Below are positions 1 through 11,870 of a stretch of 64,000 nt of DNA, one piece after another (positions within the stretch are counted from its first letter, which is position 1; the number at the start of each line of letters is the position of its first letter). Where the stretch lies: contig JASANG010001458.1 in assembly GCA_030248215.1 (NCBI GenBank), forward strand, positions 62,001 to 126,000. Direction: 5' to 3'. A model generated the notes under the pieces. It worked only from the letters and a program-made list of their open reading frames with translations. It was not told where the DNA came from and ran no database searches. Made by a program: the position numbers and the translations under genes. The DNA is from Enoplolaimus lenunculus. Taxonomy: Eukaryota; Nematoda; Enoplea; Enoplida; Thoracostomopsidae.

Positions 1-42
1 AACTGCCAAAGTGTATGCTTGCTTCTTATTTTAACTTTCATT

Positions 43-412
43 GGCTGGGTTTCAGAAACCTTAATTAAGTACGACATCAGTACTTATAAGTATGTGTTAA
101 GCAGTTACATAATCTTTTTGTCGTTTTTATAATCGTACTTAAGTTAAGTAAACACTGAAGTCACTGACTAAATTCGATATATTACAGATTAACAGATTAG
201 GCATCATAACATTGGTCGAATTAAAACTATAAACTCCTGATGCCTCGTTAACGTAAAGCAACACAACCGTTTCCTTATTACAGCGACTCACATTATACGG
301 TAACTTGTTTTTGCTCAAAATGTTAAGTATTTACTGAAGTCTGCGAGCTTAATAAAAATTACATAAGCATAACTTAAATAAATACTTTTAAGTAAGATTT
401 CAGTTACCTGGC
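43..412. repeat. Inverted-repeat element, GGCTGGGTTTC ends
   Basis: The left end reads GGCTGGGTTTCAGAAACC and the right end carries a related, weaker inverted match ending near GGCC. The inside is full of AAGTA/TACTTAAG steps. A better preserved copy lies at 1467-1826. No coding capacity was seen, so it is a non-autonomous DNA element by inference. Confidence 0.5.
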
Positions 413-684
413 CATTGCAGCTTAATGATATATTTTCGAATAAACGACTTTAGCAAAACATGATTAATTTTTGGTAGAAACTAACATTTGGTTCAATCTC
501 GGGTTTTAGCCATTGTCAATCCGATATTTCTGTATTTACAAATATTAATGAGTTTAAAACGAGAAAAATGGTTCGTATTTTTAACACAGTTGTCAAGCTA
601 TGCTGATGTACGGCATCACAATTTCTGCCCATGCAAACGTCAGGGACAGAAGGTTTTTTTGTGCTACTGCAAAAGAGTCAGCTT

Positions 685-1260
685 AGGCGGAATTCATGTT
701 GAAACTGGAGTAGCGTGGGATGCGATTTGCCCCACGCTGATTATACATCAACTATAAAATTGGTCAACCATATATAAGGTAAACAGACTACATCTGTAAA
801 ATATCATTAAACACTGATGTACAAACCCTTGCTCTCGTATACTAGTGTTACATGATATCATAGGACATAAATACTGAATATCACATGATGTTCCAAATTT
901 AGTGCAAATATCATGTGATATTAAACAGACAGCTTTATAGCACCGTATGACACCCTGTGCACAATGGTGATTAAAAGTTGAATTTAATGGCAAACTTTAA
1001 ATTTTCCTGCTAAAATTTGAATTTACCGCCAAAATTGTACTAAAATGTCAAATTTCCCACCGAAATTATAAGGTTGACGGGAACCAATGTGAATGTTATA
1101 TGACATTGACATACAAAGGTGTGATCTACACGTGATATTAAGAGACAAGTGCGGATTTTTGAATGCGATATAACGTTAATAAATATTCAAAATGTTAGCC
1201 AACATTTCGATAGGGTCAAATTGTGTCCCACGCTGCCCCAGTTTTAACGTGAGCCCTGCA
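685..1260. repeat. Inverted-repeat element with CAGCGTGGGA ends
   Basis: The left end (GGCGGAATTCATGTTGAAAC followed by GGAGTAGCGTGGGA) is matched in inverse at 1205-1260, where CCCACGCTGCCCCAGTTTTA is followed by ACGTGAGCCC. The centre has further short palindromes around ATCATGTGATAT. No protein is encoded. It is probably a non-autonomous transposon. Confidence 0.5.
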
Positions 1261-1466
1261 TTAAGTTTAGACTAGTTTTTTTGCTTAATCAGGTTAGGTA
1301 AAGCTCATTCTTACGCTTAAGCTTAGGAATATGCTTATACTGCTGTTACTCTATTCTATATTGGTCATATAATCCTTTAGTTTATATATAGACTAGAATC
1401 AAACTACAGCATATCTATATAATGTGAAACAGACTAAAGTTAACATTTTATCATTTCGACAACAAT

Positions 1467-1826
1467 GGCTGGGTTTTTGAAATCTTATTAAGTATTTACT
1501 TAAGTTATAGTTAAGCAATTACTGACAGAATCGCCGATTTAAGTAAATACTTAAATTTTCGAGCAAAAACAAATAAATACAAATGTGAGCCATATCGCAA
1601 CAAGAGAGTAATGGTTTGCTTTATATTAAGGAGACATCATGAGTCTATAATTTCAATTAGACCAAGGTTAGTATACCTGAACAGTTAATCTGCAATATTA
1701 CAAATTTATTCAGCAACCTTAGTATTTACTTAAGTGCGATTATAAAAACGACAAAACGGTTAAGTAATTGCTAAGCGCGTACTTAAGCACTTATTCGTAC
1801 TTGAGTAGGATTTCAGAAACCCAGTC
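1467..1826. repeat. Inverted-repeat element, GGCTGGGTTTC ends (copy 2)
   Basis: The ends GGCTGGGTTTTTGAAATC and GATTTCAGAAACCCAGTC are inverted matches of each other and of the copy at 43-412. The interior repeats the TACTTAAGT motif. Confidence 0.6.
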
Positions 1827-2330
1827 AAGGTGTAACAGAATGCTTGAAACTATTTAACGTTATCTTTCTGCAACTTCTTGATACGGCGACGCTGAAAACA
1901 GTTGAAATTCAAGTAAAAATTATTGCGTTATGATTAATGCGGTCCAAATGAAACCGTAGCCGTAGGTTACCGGTTATGGAACCCCTGGAGATTGAACGAA
2001 AAGTTGCATATTTTAATGAACTCGGCGCTCTGGGTTCCACGGGAACCTGGTTCCAAAATCGAGTCTTAAATTTTAACTTATTACTATAGTAAACCATGTG
2101 CAATCGCATACCAAATTTGTACACAAACCTTGTTAAGGTTATATTTTACGAACATGTGAATGAAGCTTCCTTCAGTTCAAATATGCCCGTGTTAACTCTG
2201 TGGGTCATAAATTTTGAACAGTTGGCAATGCAGCCATAAACTGGTACCGATGCACTGTTGAGATTTATAGGAAAGACCAATTTCATTTAATTTCATTTTC
2301 AACATGCTTCCCTTATGCGTAATAGGTAAG

Positions 2331-2544
2331 GGCCAATGTAAAAAAACATGGGCGGAACAGTATTATAAGCAAATTCCTAATCCTAAACCTAAGCCTAAGT
2401 CTAAACGTAAGCGTAAGAATGAGCTTATTCGTGAACGTAAGTCTAAGACTAAGTCTAAGCCAAGCAAAAAATTAGTCTAAAGCTAAACCTTACTCTTTTC
2501 TAGTACCACAGAAAAACGTTCCTCCCCTGATCTTTACATGGGCC
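2331..2544. mobile_element. TTAGGC-MITE copy
   Basis: This copy is bounded by GGCCAATGTAAAAAAACATG and the inverse of GGCCCATGTAAAGATCAGG, with degenerate CCTAAG (TTAGGC on the other strand) units between. It belongs to the recurrent family described in the findings. Confidence 0.75.
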
Positions 2545-2836
2545 TAGGTAAGCGTATGCATAAAGCCTTTTCCTACGTAAATTAATCTTTGTTTGAGAAA
2601 TGTACGATAGCCAACCGCTATAATAAAAATTTCGTTCGTTTAATCAGTGCAATACAATTACGCGAAAGTCAAAAATAATATTTTTTGCTTAGGCTTAGGC
2701 TTAGGAACACATTTTTGCAACGCTTAGGCTCAGGCTTAGGCTAAGGAACACGCTTAATCTACTGTTATGCCCCTTAAAGTAACATTGGGTTTTTAATGGT
2801 ACAACCTACAAATTATTCTGGTTTCTGAATCTATTA

Positions 2837-4174
2837 TTAAGGCCGTACACGCCAGCGCTTGCTATTTAAATACAGACACAACCTATACAAAGTGCATTTT
2901 TTGAACCTTTCTAGAAATTTCGGAGGCATATATGCCACAATCCCCCATAGTATACACTGCAAAAAATGGAGAGTCAGAGTCGAATTTAAGTCTGGTGGAG
3001 TCGAATTTGGCTCAGTTTGTGTAGTCATGAAAAGCCTATTCGGATAGAGTCAAATTATGGTGAGTCAGAGTCGAATTTAAATCTGGTGAAGTCGAATTTG
3101 GCTCAGTTTGTGTAGTCATGAAAAGCCTATTCGGAAAGAATCAAATTGACTCCCCATGGGTGAGTCGAATTTGACTCTGGCGAAGTCGAAATTGACTCAG
3201 ATTGTGTAATCTGAAAAAGCCGTTTTCGGAGAGTCTATTTGACTCACCATTTTTTACAGTGTACGTCCCTGAACGCCAACAAATTTTACCTCTTCTTTAT
3301 GATTTTGATAGAACCAATACGCGATTGCACCAATCATACCAGCAATAAATACGGCTATAACTGCAACCGCCCAACTTGCAAAACCTGCAAATTAAAACAA
3401 AACCAAAATTATTTATTTGTTGAACAAATTTTATTGGCCGTGGGACCGGCGCGAGAACGCGGCCGAGAGGTTGGGGGCTCTAACTCACAGCGTGGAACAT
3501 TTTTCAACCACTGCTACCCAGCCTCTAAATGATTTAACTCTCCATAATGCAAAGCTGGCTACGTGTACTAGCGGATCCAGAGGGGGCGGGGAGCACGTTC
3601 CCCATCAGATTTGTTTGTGATAAAATGGTATGGAGTCTACCTTACAGCTTTACCCCTCAGAAAATTATTTCGTAAACAATAGAATTTTTACTCATAGAAT
3701 TTTTTGTGATTAAATCTTACTTACTATTTGTCCCTTTAAAAATTCTTTGATGATAAAACGATAAGGTTCCTTCTATCTTACCATTTCATACCATTTTATC
3801 ACAAAAGCAAATATATGTTTACAATCGTGACCATTTCGGCTCATGTAAAGATCAAAGGCGGAACGTTTTTTCTGCAGGACAGCAATATAGTTAGCTTAAG
3901 CTGAATTTTTTCGCATATGCTTATGTTTAAGAATAACATCATTCTAATACGCCTAGGCCTTGGTTTAGGCGTAAACTTAGGCGTTTGAAATATGCTTACA
4001 CTACTGTTACAGCTCTGTTCCATACATTGGTTCATATTTCGATGGACAACTACGCGTTTGCTTACCTGGATAAATAAGATAATTGATACAAAATGTAAAC
4101 GCACAAAATCCAGTTATTATAATGCATCCAACGAAAAAGAATATAATGAAAGACCCAAAGAACTCAGTTGCCAT
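2837..4174 (-). CDS. Small two-pass membrane protein, function not recognised (3 exons)
   Basis: Exons on the minus strand are 4066-4174, 3290-3384 and 2837-2956. Their phases join exactly and give 107 residues. Exon 1 starts MATEFFGSFIIFFFVGC and continues as one hydrophobic segment (about residues 5-34). Exon 2 gives a second segment, WAVAVIAVFIAGMIGAIAYW, followed by the polar stretch FYQNHKEE. Exon 3 is a basic tail ending KRWRVRP. The donors are GTAAGC and GTAAAA. The last acceptor, TTTTTTGCAG, is supplied by the terminal repeat of the MITE at 2955-3261, so the second intron is almost wholly transposon. An open frame continues upstream of the chosen ATG, so the start may lie further out. 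I do not recognise the family. Exons 1-2 look genuinely coding; exon 3 is less sure. Confidence 0.55.
2955..3261. mobile_element. Introner-like MITE (CACTG family), expanded copy
   Basis: The ends are CACTGCAAAAAATGG and CCATTTTTTACAGTG, flanked on both sides by TA (2953-2954, 3262-3263). The inside repeats GAGTC/GACTC blocks and has an internal partial duplication, making it longer than the 125-215 bp copies elsewhere. On the minus strand it lies at the start of the last exon of the small membrane protein and provides that exon's acceptor. In the right-hand end a C has become T relative to other copies. Confidence 0.85.
3613..3807. repeat. Inverted-repeat element ending in TTGTGATAAAATGGTATG
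   Basis: The left arm TGTGATAAAATGGTATG is matched in inverse by CATACCATTTTATCACAA at the right. The element lies within the first intron (3385-4065, minus strand) of the small membrane protein gene. Confidence 0.65.
3838..4032. mobile_element. TTAGGC-MITE copy (diverged)
   Basis: The left end is close to GGCTCATGTAAAGATCA and the right end is a degenerate TCTGTTCCATACATTGG. TTAGGC-like steps lie between. It sits in the first intron of the small membrane protein gene. Confidence 0.65.
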
Positions 4175-4380
4175 GTTATCACCGCGTCCTGGCCGTTCGT
4201 TTAACTGATGCCCAACGTTTCGTTGAAATCAATTTTGTAATGTTTCGAACGCAGAGTAAAAACAGCTTTTAAGCAACAGTCGGCGAACAATTATTTACAC
4301 CAGATCAATCTACACATTCGGACTATATTATCAAGCTATGTTATATATTGCTTATATTTGTAATATTTTGCTGATATTAA

Positions 4381-5222
4381 GGGTCCGTATTCTCAAATGC
4401 GTCTAGCATGTATCATCAGTTGGTGATAGGTCTTGTAAACTTTCGAACGAGTGAATGCTCAGGCTCATAATTCTTTAAAATAAAAAAATCTCATTTTTGA
4501 ATTTATTGTGGATTCTAATAAAATATCTTTTGAATAAATTCAACACATTTTTCGCATATATAATTTGCTCTACTTCTGTACCAATTTTGAGTTCAACAGC
4601 TGCAATAGTTAGTGAATTTGAAAGTCTGTGACAACTGATGATACACGCAAAATAAATTGTCTTGAAATTTTAAGACTCGTACATTCTTAAATTTTCAAGC
4701 CTTAAACAGCTCAGGATTTTGTGTCTGAAATGGTTGAAACATAAATGTCTTAAATTCAACAAATTACTATTTACAATTTATAACAAACAAATTTGTCTCT
4801 TTCAAGAAATAGTTGCCTTTCATTCAAGAGTTAATTTTCTCATTATTATGTAAGTGAAAAAGTTGCCCTGTTTATATTCTTAAGACAGTATATAAGCAGT
4901 CGAATTTCAAACATATTCAGCATTGAACTCAGCCTTGCTCCAACAACCTAAGTTTACGTCTTGGACGTATCTCAGGTTGTAAAAGTAGGGAATTTGGTTG
5001 AGCTTAACGCCCAATTTTGAAGGTGACCACTCTTAAATTTAAGACATTTAAGTGTTAGAAATTTCAGGCACAGATTTCTCAAAATTTTTTTGAAACTAAA
5101 ATCTTGCATTCAAGACATATATGTCTGGAGCGTAGATTAAAAGACAAACTTGTCTTTAATTTAAGAAAATATTTCTTGAATATCACAAAATGGTTTTTGT
5201 GTGTAGTGTGAGAATATGGGCC
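4381..5222. mobile_element. CCGTATTCTCAAATG MITE with a nested insertion
   Basis: The left end CCGTATTCTCAAATG and the right end GAGAATATGGGCC are inverted matches, as in simpler copies of about 225 bp elsewhere (e.g. 11407-11634). A second sequence of about 560 bp (near 4645-5206), rich in CTTAAATTTAAGAC, interrupts this copy. The body carries the family's TCAGTTGGTGATAGG motif. Confidence 0.6.
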
Positions 5223-5755
5223 AAATGCATAAAGTATGAAAATTATTAAAATACTTTTTCATAAATGTTTCTCATACGGTGTTTGTTTTATTGCAATATC
5301 CAGGCATTGGCGGATCCTGTCCGATATATAATGACATAAAAAGCTTAACATAATACAAACATATGCCTAACAGTTTCAACGTACATCATTACACTATCGT
5401 TCAGTTCAACCCAACCGTTAAACACCCATTTCAACTGCTATTAAACTACGTGGATAAAACTAGTTTACATTTTTAAGTCTGAACTCAATAAAAGCACCTA
5501 AGAAATGTAGCTACTACGGTAATTATTAGACCTTCGCCAGTACATGGAACGGGATACGAGGGGACAATATATATCCTGAAACGTCAGGAAAGCCATGGAA
5601 AAAGGCAGTTTTACAGGCTGAAAAAAATATTTTCATGATTGCAACGCTTGTTCGCAAAAATTGTTTGCTTTATTCGGTTCCGAAATCAAAACCTGGTTAC
5701 GCCCGTGAGTATGAAAGCTTGGCGATTGTGAATTGTGCCGGAAAAGTTTACTTAC
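5223..5755. other. No gene seen
   Basis: This AT-rich interval shows no convincing coding or structural signal beyond short repeat fragments. Confidence 0.4.
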
Positions 5756-5831
5756 CGGTTTCTTAAGTACCTCACAGTCGGCTGTACAGTTTCCCATTTG
5801 CTACACGGTTTTACTGCGGCATAAGGTTCAA
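5756..5831 (-). CDS. Candidate internal exon of an unknown gene
   Basis: On the minus strand a TTTCAG acceptor is followed by 76 nt open in one phase and then a strong GTAAGT donor. The frame reads EPYAAVKPCSKWETVQPTVR with YLRNR after it. It cannot be joined in phase to the exon at 4066-4174. Partner exons were not found, so it may be a chance exon or part of a gene broken up by repeats. Confidence 0.3.
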
Positions 5832-6235
5832 CTGAAACTTTTAAGCTGTGGTTTGCAGCCAATGGCGGAGCCAAGGGTAGCGGTCCGATCCGGCGTAGGC
5901 GACCGCAACAGGGGTCAAACTAACCAGTTTGTTTAGCACTAAAATGCCGTTTGGCCTCTGGTTTGTTTCGCTCTCGTAGTTTTTCCACTTTGCGTCTCGG
6001 CTTTGCAAAATTTGTGGTTCTTTTATTTGTTGCATTCTATAAGCTTGTCGTATCGTGCAAATATCCAAATAATGAAATTTAGCTTGCTTCTGGGCAGAAC
6101 ATATGTTTATGAGCAACGCAACTCTTTCAATTACTCTTAATTTCTAATCTGTGTTCTAAAAGATTAAGTTTTCTAAAATTAACGATCAAATATTGAAAAC
6201 TTTGCTATTTTTAAACCGAAATTTCGGCCCATGTT

Positions 6236-6346
6236 TACATTTAGGGACGTCCAGGTTTTGGTGGGTCTACAGAAAAGTAGGTTTAGATTCTAGATTTAAT
6301 TTATTTGTTTGGCTTAGACTTAGGAATACGCTTAACTGTTACGGCC
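6236..6346. mobile_element. TTAGGC-MITE subfamily B fragment
   Basis: It shares with 13571-13757 the order GGCCCATG, then GTGGGTCTA, AGTAGGTTTAGATTCTAGAT, TTAGGC steps and CGCTTAA..CTGTTA near the right end. It appears shortened. Confidence 0.5.
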
Positions 6347-7101
6347 AAAGTGTAACCTTTTTAAGTTCTTTTTCGCCAAAAAATCAAAACGTTTATGGAC
6401 TGAGTTTTTAGAAAATTTTCCGCTTTTCGTGTTTACCGGTCGTATTTCGACTGAAACAACGAAAGACTTGAATCAAGGATCGTAGCCAGCTCAGCTTGCT
6501 TGGGGACTGGAAAATTTTCAGGAAGGTATCCAAAGGTTTTCAGTAACTTTAACAAGCAAGGTTGAAAACGTTCCGGGTGGCCCAAAAGTTTTCCAATGGG
6601 GCTGATTCATCCTGGCTTCTCGTTGGCTACAGGCCCGCTTAAGGTATAAATACACGAGACTCAACGTTCGTTTGTTCCATCAATACAAACCGTGTAAATA
6701 AGCCGAATTCGAGTGTTTATTGGCTAATATCATTCAAGTAAGTCTTGTTCCTATTTAAATTACTTCAGCAATAAAACCCATCAATATTCCTTCTAACAGG
6801 TCAATATCTCTCAGTTCTAAGCACGGATCCGCTCCTACAATCCGTGGGTTATTTTTAAAAACGCCAAGATGTATTTGAAATTGTTCGTTTAGTACTCCAC
6901 CATTATACTGGTACTGGTTTGGTTGTTTTTGACCAGAAACGTTTTACCGCCTTTGCCTTAAAATTTCACTAGTAGCTAAGGCACTCACGAACAAAAAGTG
7001 TAATTAACCAAAATACCCTAGTATACCCAAATCTGTATCACAATCGAAAACAAAAAAGGTGGCATGGGACATACATCACCCCCTGGATTGTCTGCGCGAA
7101 A

Positions 7102-7254
7102 GCCAATGCAAAGAACCGGGGCGAAACAGTTTTATAAGCATATTCCTAAGCCTAAGCCTAAGCCTAAGCCAATCCAAAAATTTAATCTAAAGCTTAAGCT
7201 TATTCTATTCTATTCGAACAGAAAAACGTTCCGTCCCCGATCTTGACATGGGCC
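7102..7254. mobile_element. TTAGGC-MITE copy
   Basis: The ends are GCCAATGCAAAGAACCGGGG and the inverse of GGCCCATGTCAAGATC. About four consecutive CCTAAG units lie inside. Confidence 0.75.
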
Positions 7255-7578
7255 AATGTCTGTGAAAGACGAGACAAACGCATTTTAACCAGTTTCAGAA
7301 TAACCTGGTTCTGGTTTATGGCAGAGAGTAGAAAGTTACTTCCCTCACAAAAATCTTAAATATTAATATATGATATGTGATAGTGAAACGAAACCCTCGA
7401 CTACACTATTGAGTTGTGTTGCCTTGAAGCAAATCAACCATACAGAATAATTACTGATTATTATTACATCGATTCTCCCAGGCAACCATGAATATTAGGT
7501 CGGCTTTCGTGTGCGGTGTTGTCACTATGTAAGTAGCATAGTTGGATGGTATATTAAGCTTACACTGTTCCCATTAGT

Positions 7579-7732
7579 GGCCCATGTAAAGATCAGGGAC
7601 GAAACGTTTTTTCTGTGGGACTGCAATAGAGTAAGCTTAAGCTTTACACTAATTTCTTTGATTGGCTTAGGCTTAGGCTAAGGCTTAGGAATATGCTTAT
7701 AATACTGTTCCGCCCCTGTTCTTTAATTGGCC
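7579..7732. mobile_element. TTAGGC-MITE copy
   Basis: The left end GGCCCATGTAAAGATCAGGG and the right end CCCCTGTTCTTTAATTGGCC are near-perfect inverted matches. Inside are GCTTAAGCTT, CTTAGGCTTAGGCTAAGG and AATATGCTTAT, the standard order of the family. Confidence 0.85.
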
Positions 7733-7782
7733 CCATTAGTTTAGCGTAGTTACTATAATTAGGCTCGCTATAAATAGTATGA

Positions 7783-7824
7783 AGTACTATTATATATAAT
7801 ATATATATAAAGATATATATATAT

Positions 7825-7860
<36 letters not shown>

Positions 7861-7862
7861 CT
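7783..7862. repeat. AT dinucleotide microsatellite
   Basis: About 80 bp of nearly pure TA/AT steps, with a few interruptions. Confidence 0.9.
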
Positions 7863-8411
7863 ACGTTTATGAAGTTTATTAGCAGTCATGTGAATACTAA
7901 AACGCTATTTTAGACGCATTTCGCGTTTCAAATGGTAAATTTCAAAACGCTTTTTTATAACTGGAGAAAATTCCTAATAAATGGATGATGTACACGTCTT
8001 TTCCCTTATACTTTCCCCGCGCCAAATCAGTTATTTGGCAATATTAATTCGCTAAACCAGACATAAGATTGCGGAAAATTTAACACCATTCAACTCAACA
8101 CCGCAAAGTGCGTCGAACTGTGTGACAAAATGTTTTTGGGTCCATAGGGATGACCTCGGGACCTCAACATTCAAATTTTTGAAAAATTATTATTTGGGTG
8201 TGAAATAATTTAACTCAGGTCATGAGTAGCTCAAAAATGCAACAAATTTCAAACTCTGACCAGTTTTGCCAAACGTCGGCTTGGGGGTTCGATAACCGAA
8301 ACCACCCAACGTTATTAGTCAATAAACCAGTGCAAAATTGGACACCTGGAAGACAAAGAGACCGTTGGACTTACAGATTGGCAAAGATTTGGATTAAGTT
8401 TAAGCTTATAT

Positions 8412-8790
8412 CTAGGCTTACGATTAGGCTAAGATTTGGGTTCAGCTTACGATTAGGCTAAGATTTGGGTTCAGCTTACGATTAGGCTAAGATTTGGGTT
8501 CGGCTTACGATTAGGCTAAGATTTGGGTTCAGCTTACGATTAGGCTAAGATTTGGGTTCAGCTTACGATTAGGCTTAGACTTAGTTTCAGCTTACAATTA
8601 GGCTTAGAATTAGTTTCAGCTTACAATTAGGCTTATTCTCAGTTTCAGCTTGCAATTAGGCTTATTCTCAGTTTCAGCTTACAATTAAGCTTAGACTTAG
8701 TTTAAGCTTACAATTAGGCTTATACTTCGTTTAAGCTTACAATTACGCTTAGACTTAGTTCCAGCTTTGACTTAATCTTGCACTTAACGG
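8412..8790. repeat. 29-bp tandem array with TTAGGC-like core
   Basis: A unit of about 29 bp containing CTTACGATTAGGCTAAG followed by ATTTGGGTTCAG recurs about a dozen times. The first five or six units are nearly identical and later ones drift to CTTACAATTAGGCTTAG. The core resembles the nematode telomere hexamer, so the array may have grown from telomere-like DNA. Confidence 0.8.
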
Positions 8791-9621
8791 ACAGGTATTT
8801 ATAGTTATCACTATCCGCTGGTTTTGATCGAAATAAGCGTTGATTGCTTTATTTTCAAAAATCCAACGCTTGACTCAAACGCTCAAATCAAACCCAGCGG
8901 AATGTTTCATGAAAAACTCACCTATTCAACTGGAATACTTGCAGGACCTCCTGGGGTCCATTGCATAAAAGCATCATAAATTTAACTGAATTCTAATTTA
9001 AGTTTCAACTCCAACTTCAAATATATGTTACATTTAAACTGTAGTGTATACCAGAACCAATAGAATAAATGGGGCATGGCGGAGGTGTGTTATACTTGGC
9101 CTTTATTACCATAGATATGTAAATAAAATCCTTATAAGCTAAAGATACGCCATGGGGGGCGTACCTACACCCATTTCCGCATACCCACCGGACGGATGCC
9201 CGCCGGCAACAAATATAGTTTCTTTCTAAATACCGATTATGCTTACAGTTACTGTAAGCCGAAATTTTGCCAAGATTTTATTTCGAGACAGGATAATCTT
9301 GTATAAAACAATAAGTTTCGACTCTTACAATTAGGTTATTAAAACCTGTTAAAAGGCCTTGCGTTTCTTGTCTCTCGATAAATTTCGCAAAGAAATATAT
9401 GCAATTTACGCTTCCTTGTGTACGTATGTACCCCTTATGCGGCACATTTCAAGAGTCCATACGCCGTGATGGTTTTGCTAAAACTGGCGGTCAACTGAAG
9501 GACCTGGTGTGGAGAAAAAAGTAACCCTCAAAATGCGTCTCTGCTTGCCAACATTTCACACGTTCAAATACAACTTCAATTGAATGCCTGTAGTTATGGA
9601 TTAAAGTTAGACAGCTGGGCA

Positions 9622-9840
9622 GGCTTATGTATACAACACGGGCGGAACAGTAGTATAAGCATATTCCTAAGCGTAAGCCTAAGCGTAACAATGATCATTT
9701 TCCTAAGCGTAAGCCTAAGCGTAAGAATGATCATATTCCTAAGCCTAAGCTTAAGCCAAGCAAAAAAGTAGTCTAAAGCTTAAACATATTCTATTGCAGT
9801 CCCACATAAAAACGTTCCGCCTTTGATCTTTACATGGGCC
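9622..9840. mobile_element. TTAGGC-MITE copy
   Basis: The ends are GGCTTATGTATACAACACGG and the inverse of GGCCCATGTAAAGATCA. The inside has three CCTAAGCGTAAG blocks separated by AATGATCAT, an internal duplication. Confidence 0.8.
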
Positions 9841-11406
9841 GCTACTTATAGACGTAGTTCTTGTTTAGGTGTGTATATGCCTAGCGTTGAGAGGTCAACG
9901 TCTTATAAGTTTTTAGTCAAATTGTAATTCAAAATATTAAATTATGAAGTAAAAGGCGCAGTGTCGTCCTATGGCAGACGCACGTACCATATAACCCGTT
10001 TGAAGACGTCATATAATTCCACTTGTCAAATACGAAAATACACCGCGTACAACTAAAATAGCCCACAGTAAGATACTTAGTTTGTTAAGATGTATGTTCT
10101 TCTACACATTCGTTCAGGACATACGTTTAAAACTTAGGACTAGAAAAAATATTTACTTATTCGTAAACCTAAACTTTCACTTAAGCCTAAGCTTAAGCCT
10201 TAGCCTTTAAATATGTACGTAAAAAGTGTACGAGAGCCATATTAAGCTTGTGAACTATATAAATACCGAAAACCTAAAAAAGTACATAATCGATAAGGCA
10301 AGTCAATTGCGGCACTTACAGTATAATTAAATTATGGATAATATGGAAACAGCCTGGCTACGCAAAATGTACCGCAGCCATGGGTGGGAGCCAGGACAAG
10401 CTCAATCCTCCCTGGAAAAATTTTAGCCTTCCTAGAAAATTTTCAATTTTGCTTACAAGTCAATGGAAAACCGTTGTATTCCCCTGCTCAAAAATTTTAG
10501 CCTTCTTAGGAAGGTGAGCTGGCTACGGGCCTAGATATGCCATTACAGAACAACACAAAACAACGAGAAATGAATAAATTTTCATTTTTGTACATCGTTT
10601 CTCTACATTTCAATTGAGGACTAACACTTGAAGGGTCACTAAACGGCTAAGAAAAGCGTTATGCTTAAGTCTAGGAATATAATTATTTTTTGCTAAACCT
10701 AAGACTAATCCCGAGTCTAAGCCTGGGCCCTGTATAGAATGTGTAAGAACTGTTATATACTATTATTTCGCTTAAAAAATTACCTGTATGTGTAAATAAA
10801 TGGGTACAATATTACTTTGTTTGGCGAACATTTTTTCGTGTGACTGTAATAATGGAAGCTTAAACTAATTTTTTTGCTTAGGCTTAGGTTTAATAGGTAT
10901 TATAGATAGGCATATGCTTACATTACTAATGCTCCACTTCGAGTAACATGTGGCCGAACAGAATTACACAGTTGAGTTTTAGTTTTTATATAAACAATTT
11001 CAAGCTTAGCTTCTTAGGGTATTTCTCTTTATATCCCAATAATTTTTGACAAATTTTTAAACGTACCACAGCCCCAACACCAAGACAGCACAAAACGCTG
11101 GGGACGGGGCGCCTTCAGATACACGAAAGTTTATGTCCACACTGGAAAATATTTATTGCAAAAATGTTGTGCAAAAAATTCTTTTACGTCTTCTCAAATC
11201 TGATTCAATAATTACGCAATTAACAAATTCTAACTTATGGTGCAATTTGTTAAATTGTACGATTATCTGCAATTGAACGAAAAGTTTTCAAAAATCCAAA
11301 AATCTAAAGTGGATTGGAGTTTAATGGCGAAATCTGAAATTAAAATGTTTATATTCAATTAAACAAACAGGTTAGAATTCCTTTAAATAGCCTGTAAGCT
11401 TCCACT

Positions 11407-11634
11407 GTGGGCCCGTATTCTCAAATATGTATAGCACCTAATCACCAGTTTAATGCTACGTTTTGTAACTTTCGAACCAGTGAATGCTGACGCTCAAAAT
11501 TTAGCAAGTTTTTCGCATTTGATTTGCTTTTATTCCCGTACCAATTTTGAGTTCAACAACTGCAATACGTAGTGAACTTGAAAACGTTTTACTAACTGAT
11601 GATAGTTGCTATACACATTTGAGAATATGGGTCA
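11407..11634. mobile_element. CCGTATTCTCAAATG MITE
   Basis: This copy of about 225 bp has inverted ends (CCCGTATTCTCAAAT and ATTTGAGAATATGGG). It includes AACTTTCGAACCAGTGAATG and the mirrored TAACTGATGATAG segment. Confidence 0.75.
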
Positions 11635-11870
11635 AGGTCATGCGGCGACTTTCATTTTTTTGTGAAGGGAACCTAGAAAATGCTCCGTGTTATACTGTCA
11701 GGAAAACTTCAGGTTCCAAGAGAGAAATAGGCATTTTTCATGGTACCAAGACTCGTTTATTGACATCCTTTTTAGTCTTACGATCATCAATTAAACGCAC
11801 TAAAGTCCCAGCTGTTGTTTCAGCATTTACTGTGTGTATACACTGTACACAACAGTTGATTGTCCAAACA

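Larger units (their letters stand above)
1..2836. other. Repeat-rich intergenic stretch
   Basis: I see no supportable gene here. The stretch holds two copies of an inverted-repeat element with GGCTGGGTTTC ends, one larger inverted-repeat element at 685-1260, and two TTAGGC-bearing MITE copies near 2331-2544 and 2671-2790. The sequence at about 2140-2265 resembles the 5' region of the unrecognised gene near 43960-44070. Confidence 0.6.

Noticed and set aside
6640-6840. TATAAATA box, then splice-like sites, possibly a promoter or the end of a long-terminal-repeat element
   Set aside because: No direct repeat partner, primer-binding site or coding sequence was seen nearby, so neither claim is supportable.
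7489-7533. Short plus-strand exon MNIRSAFVCGVVTM before a GTAAGT donor
   Set aside because: It resembles a signal-peptide exon, but no downstream coding exon could be found before the MSP gene.
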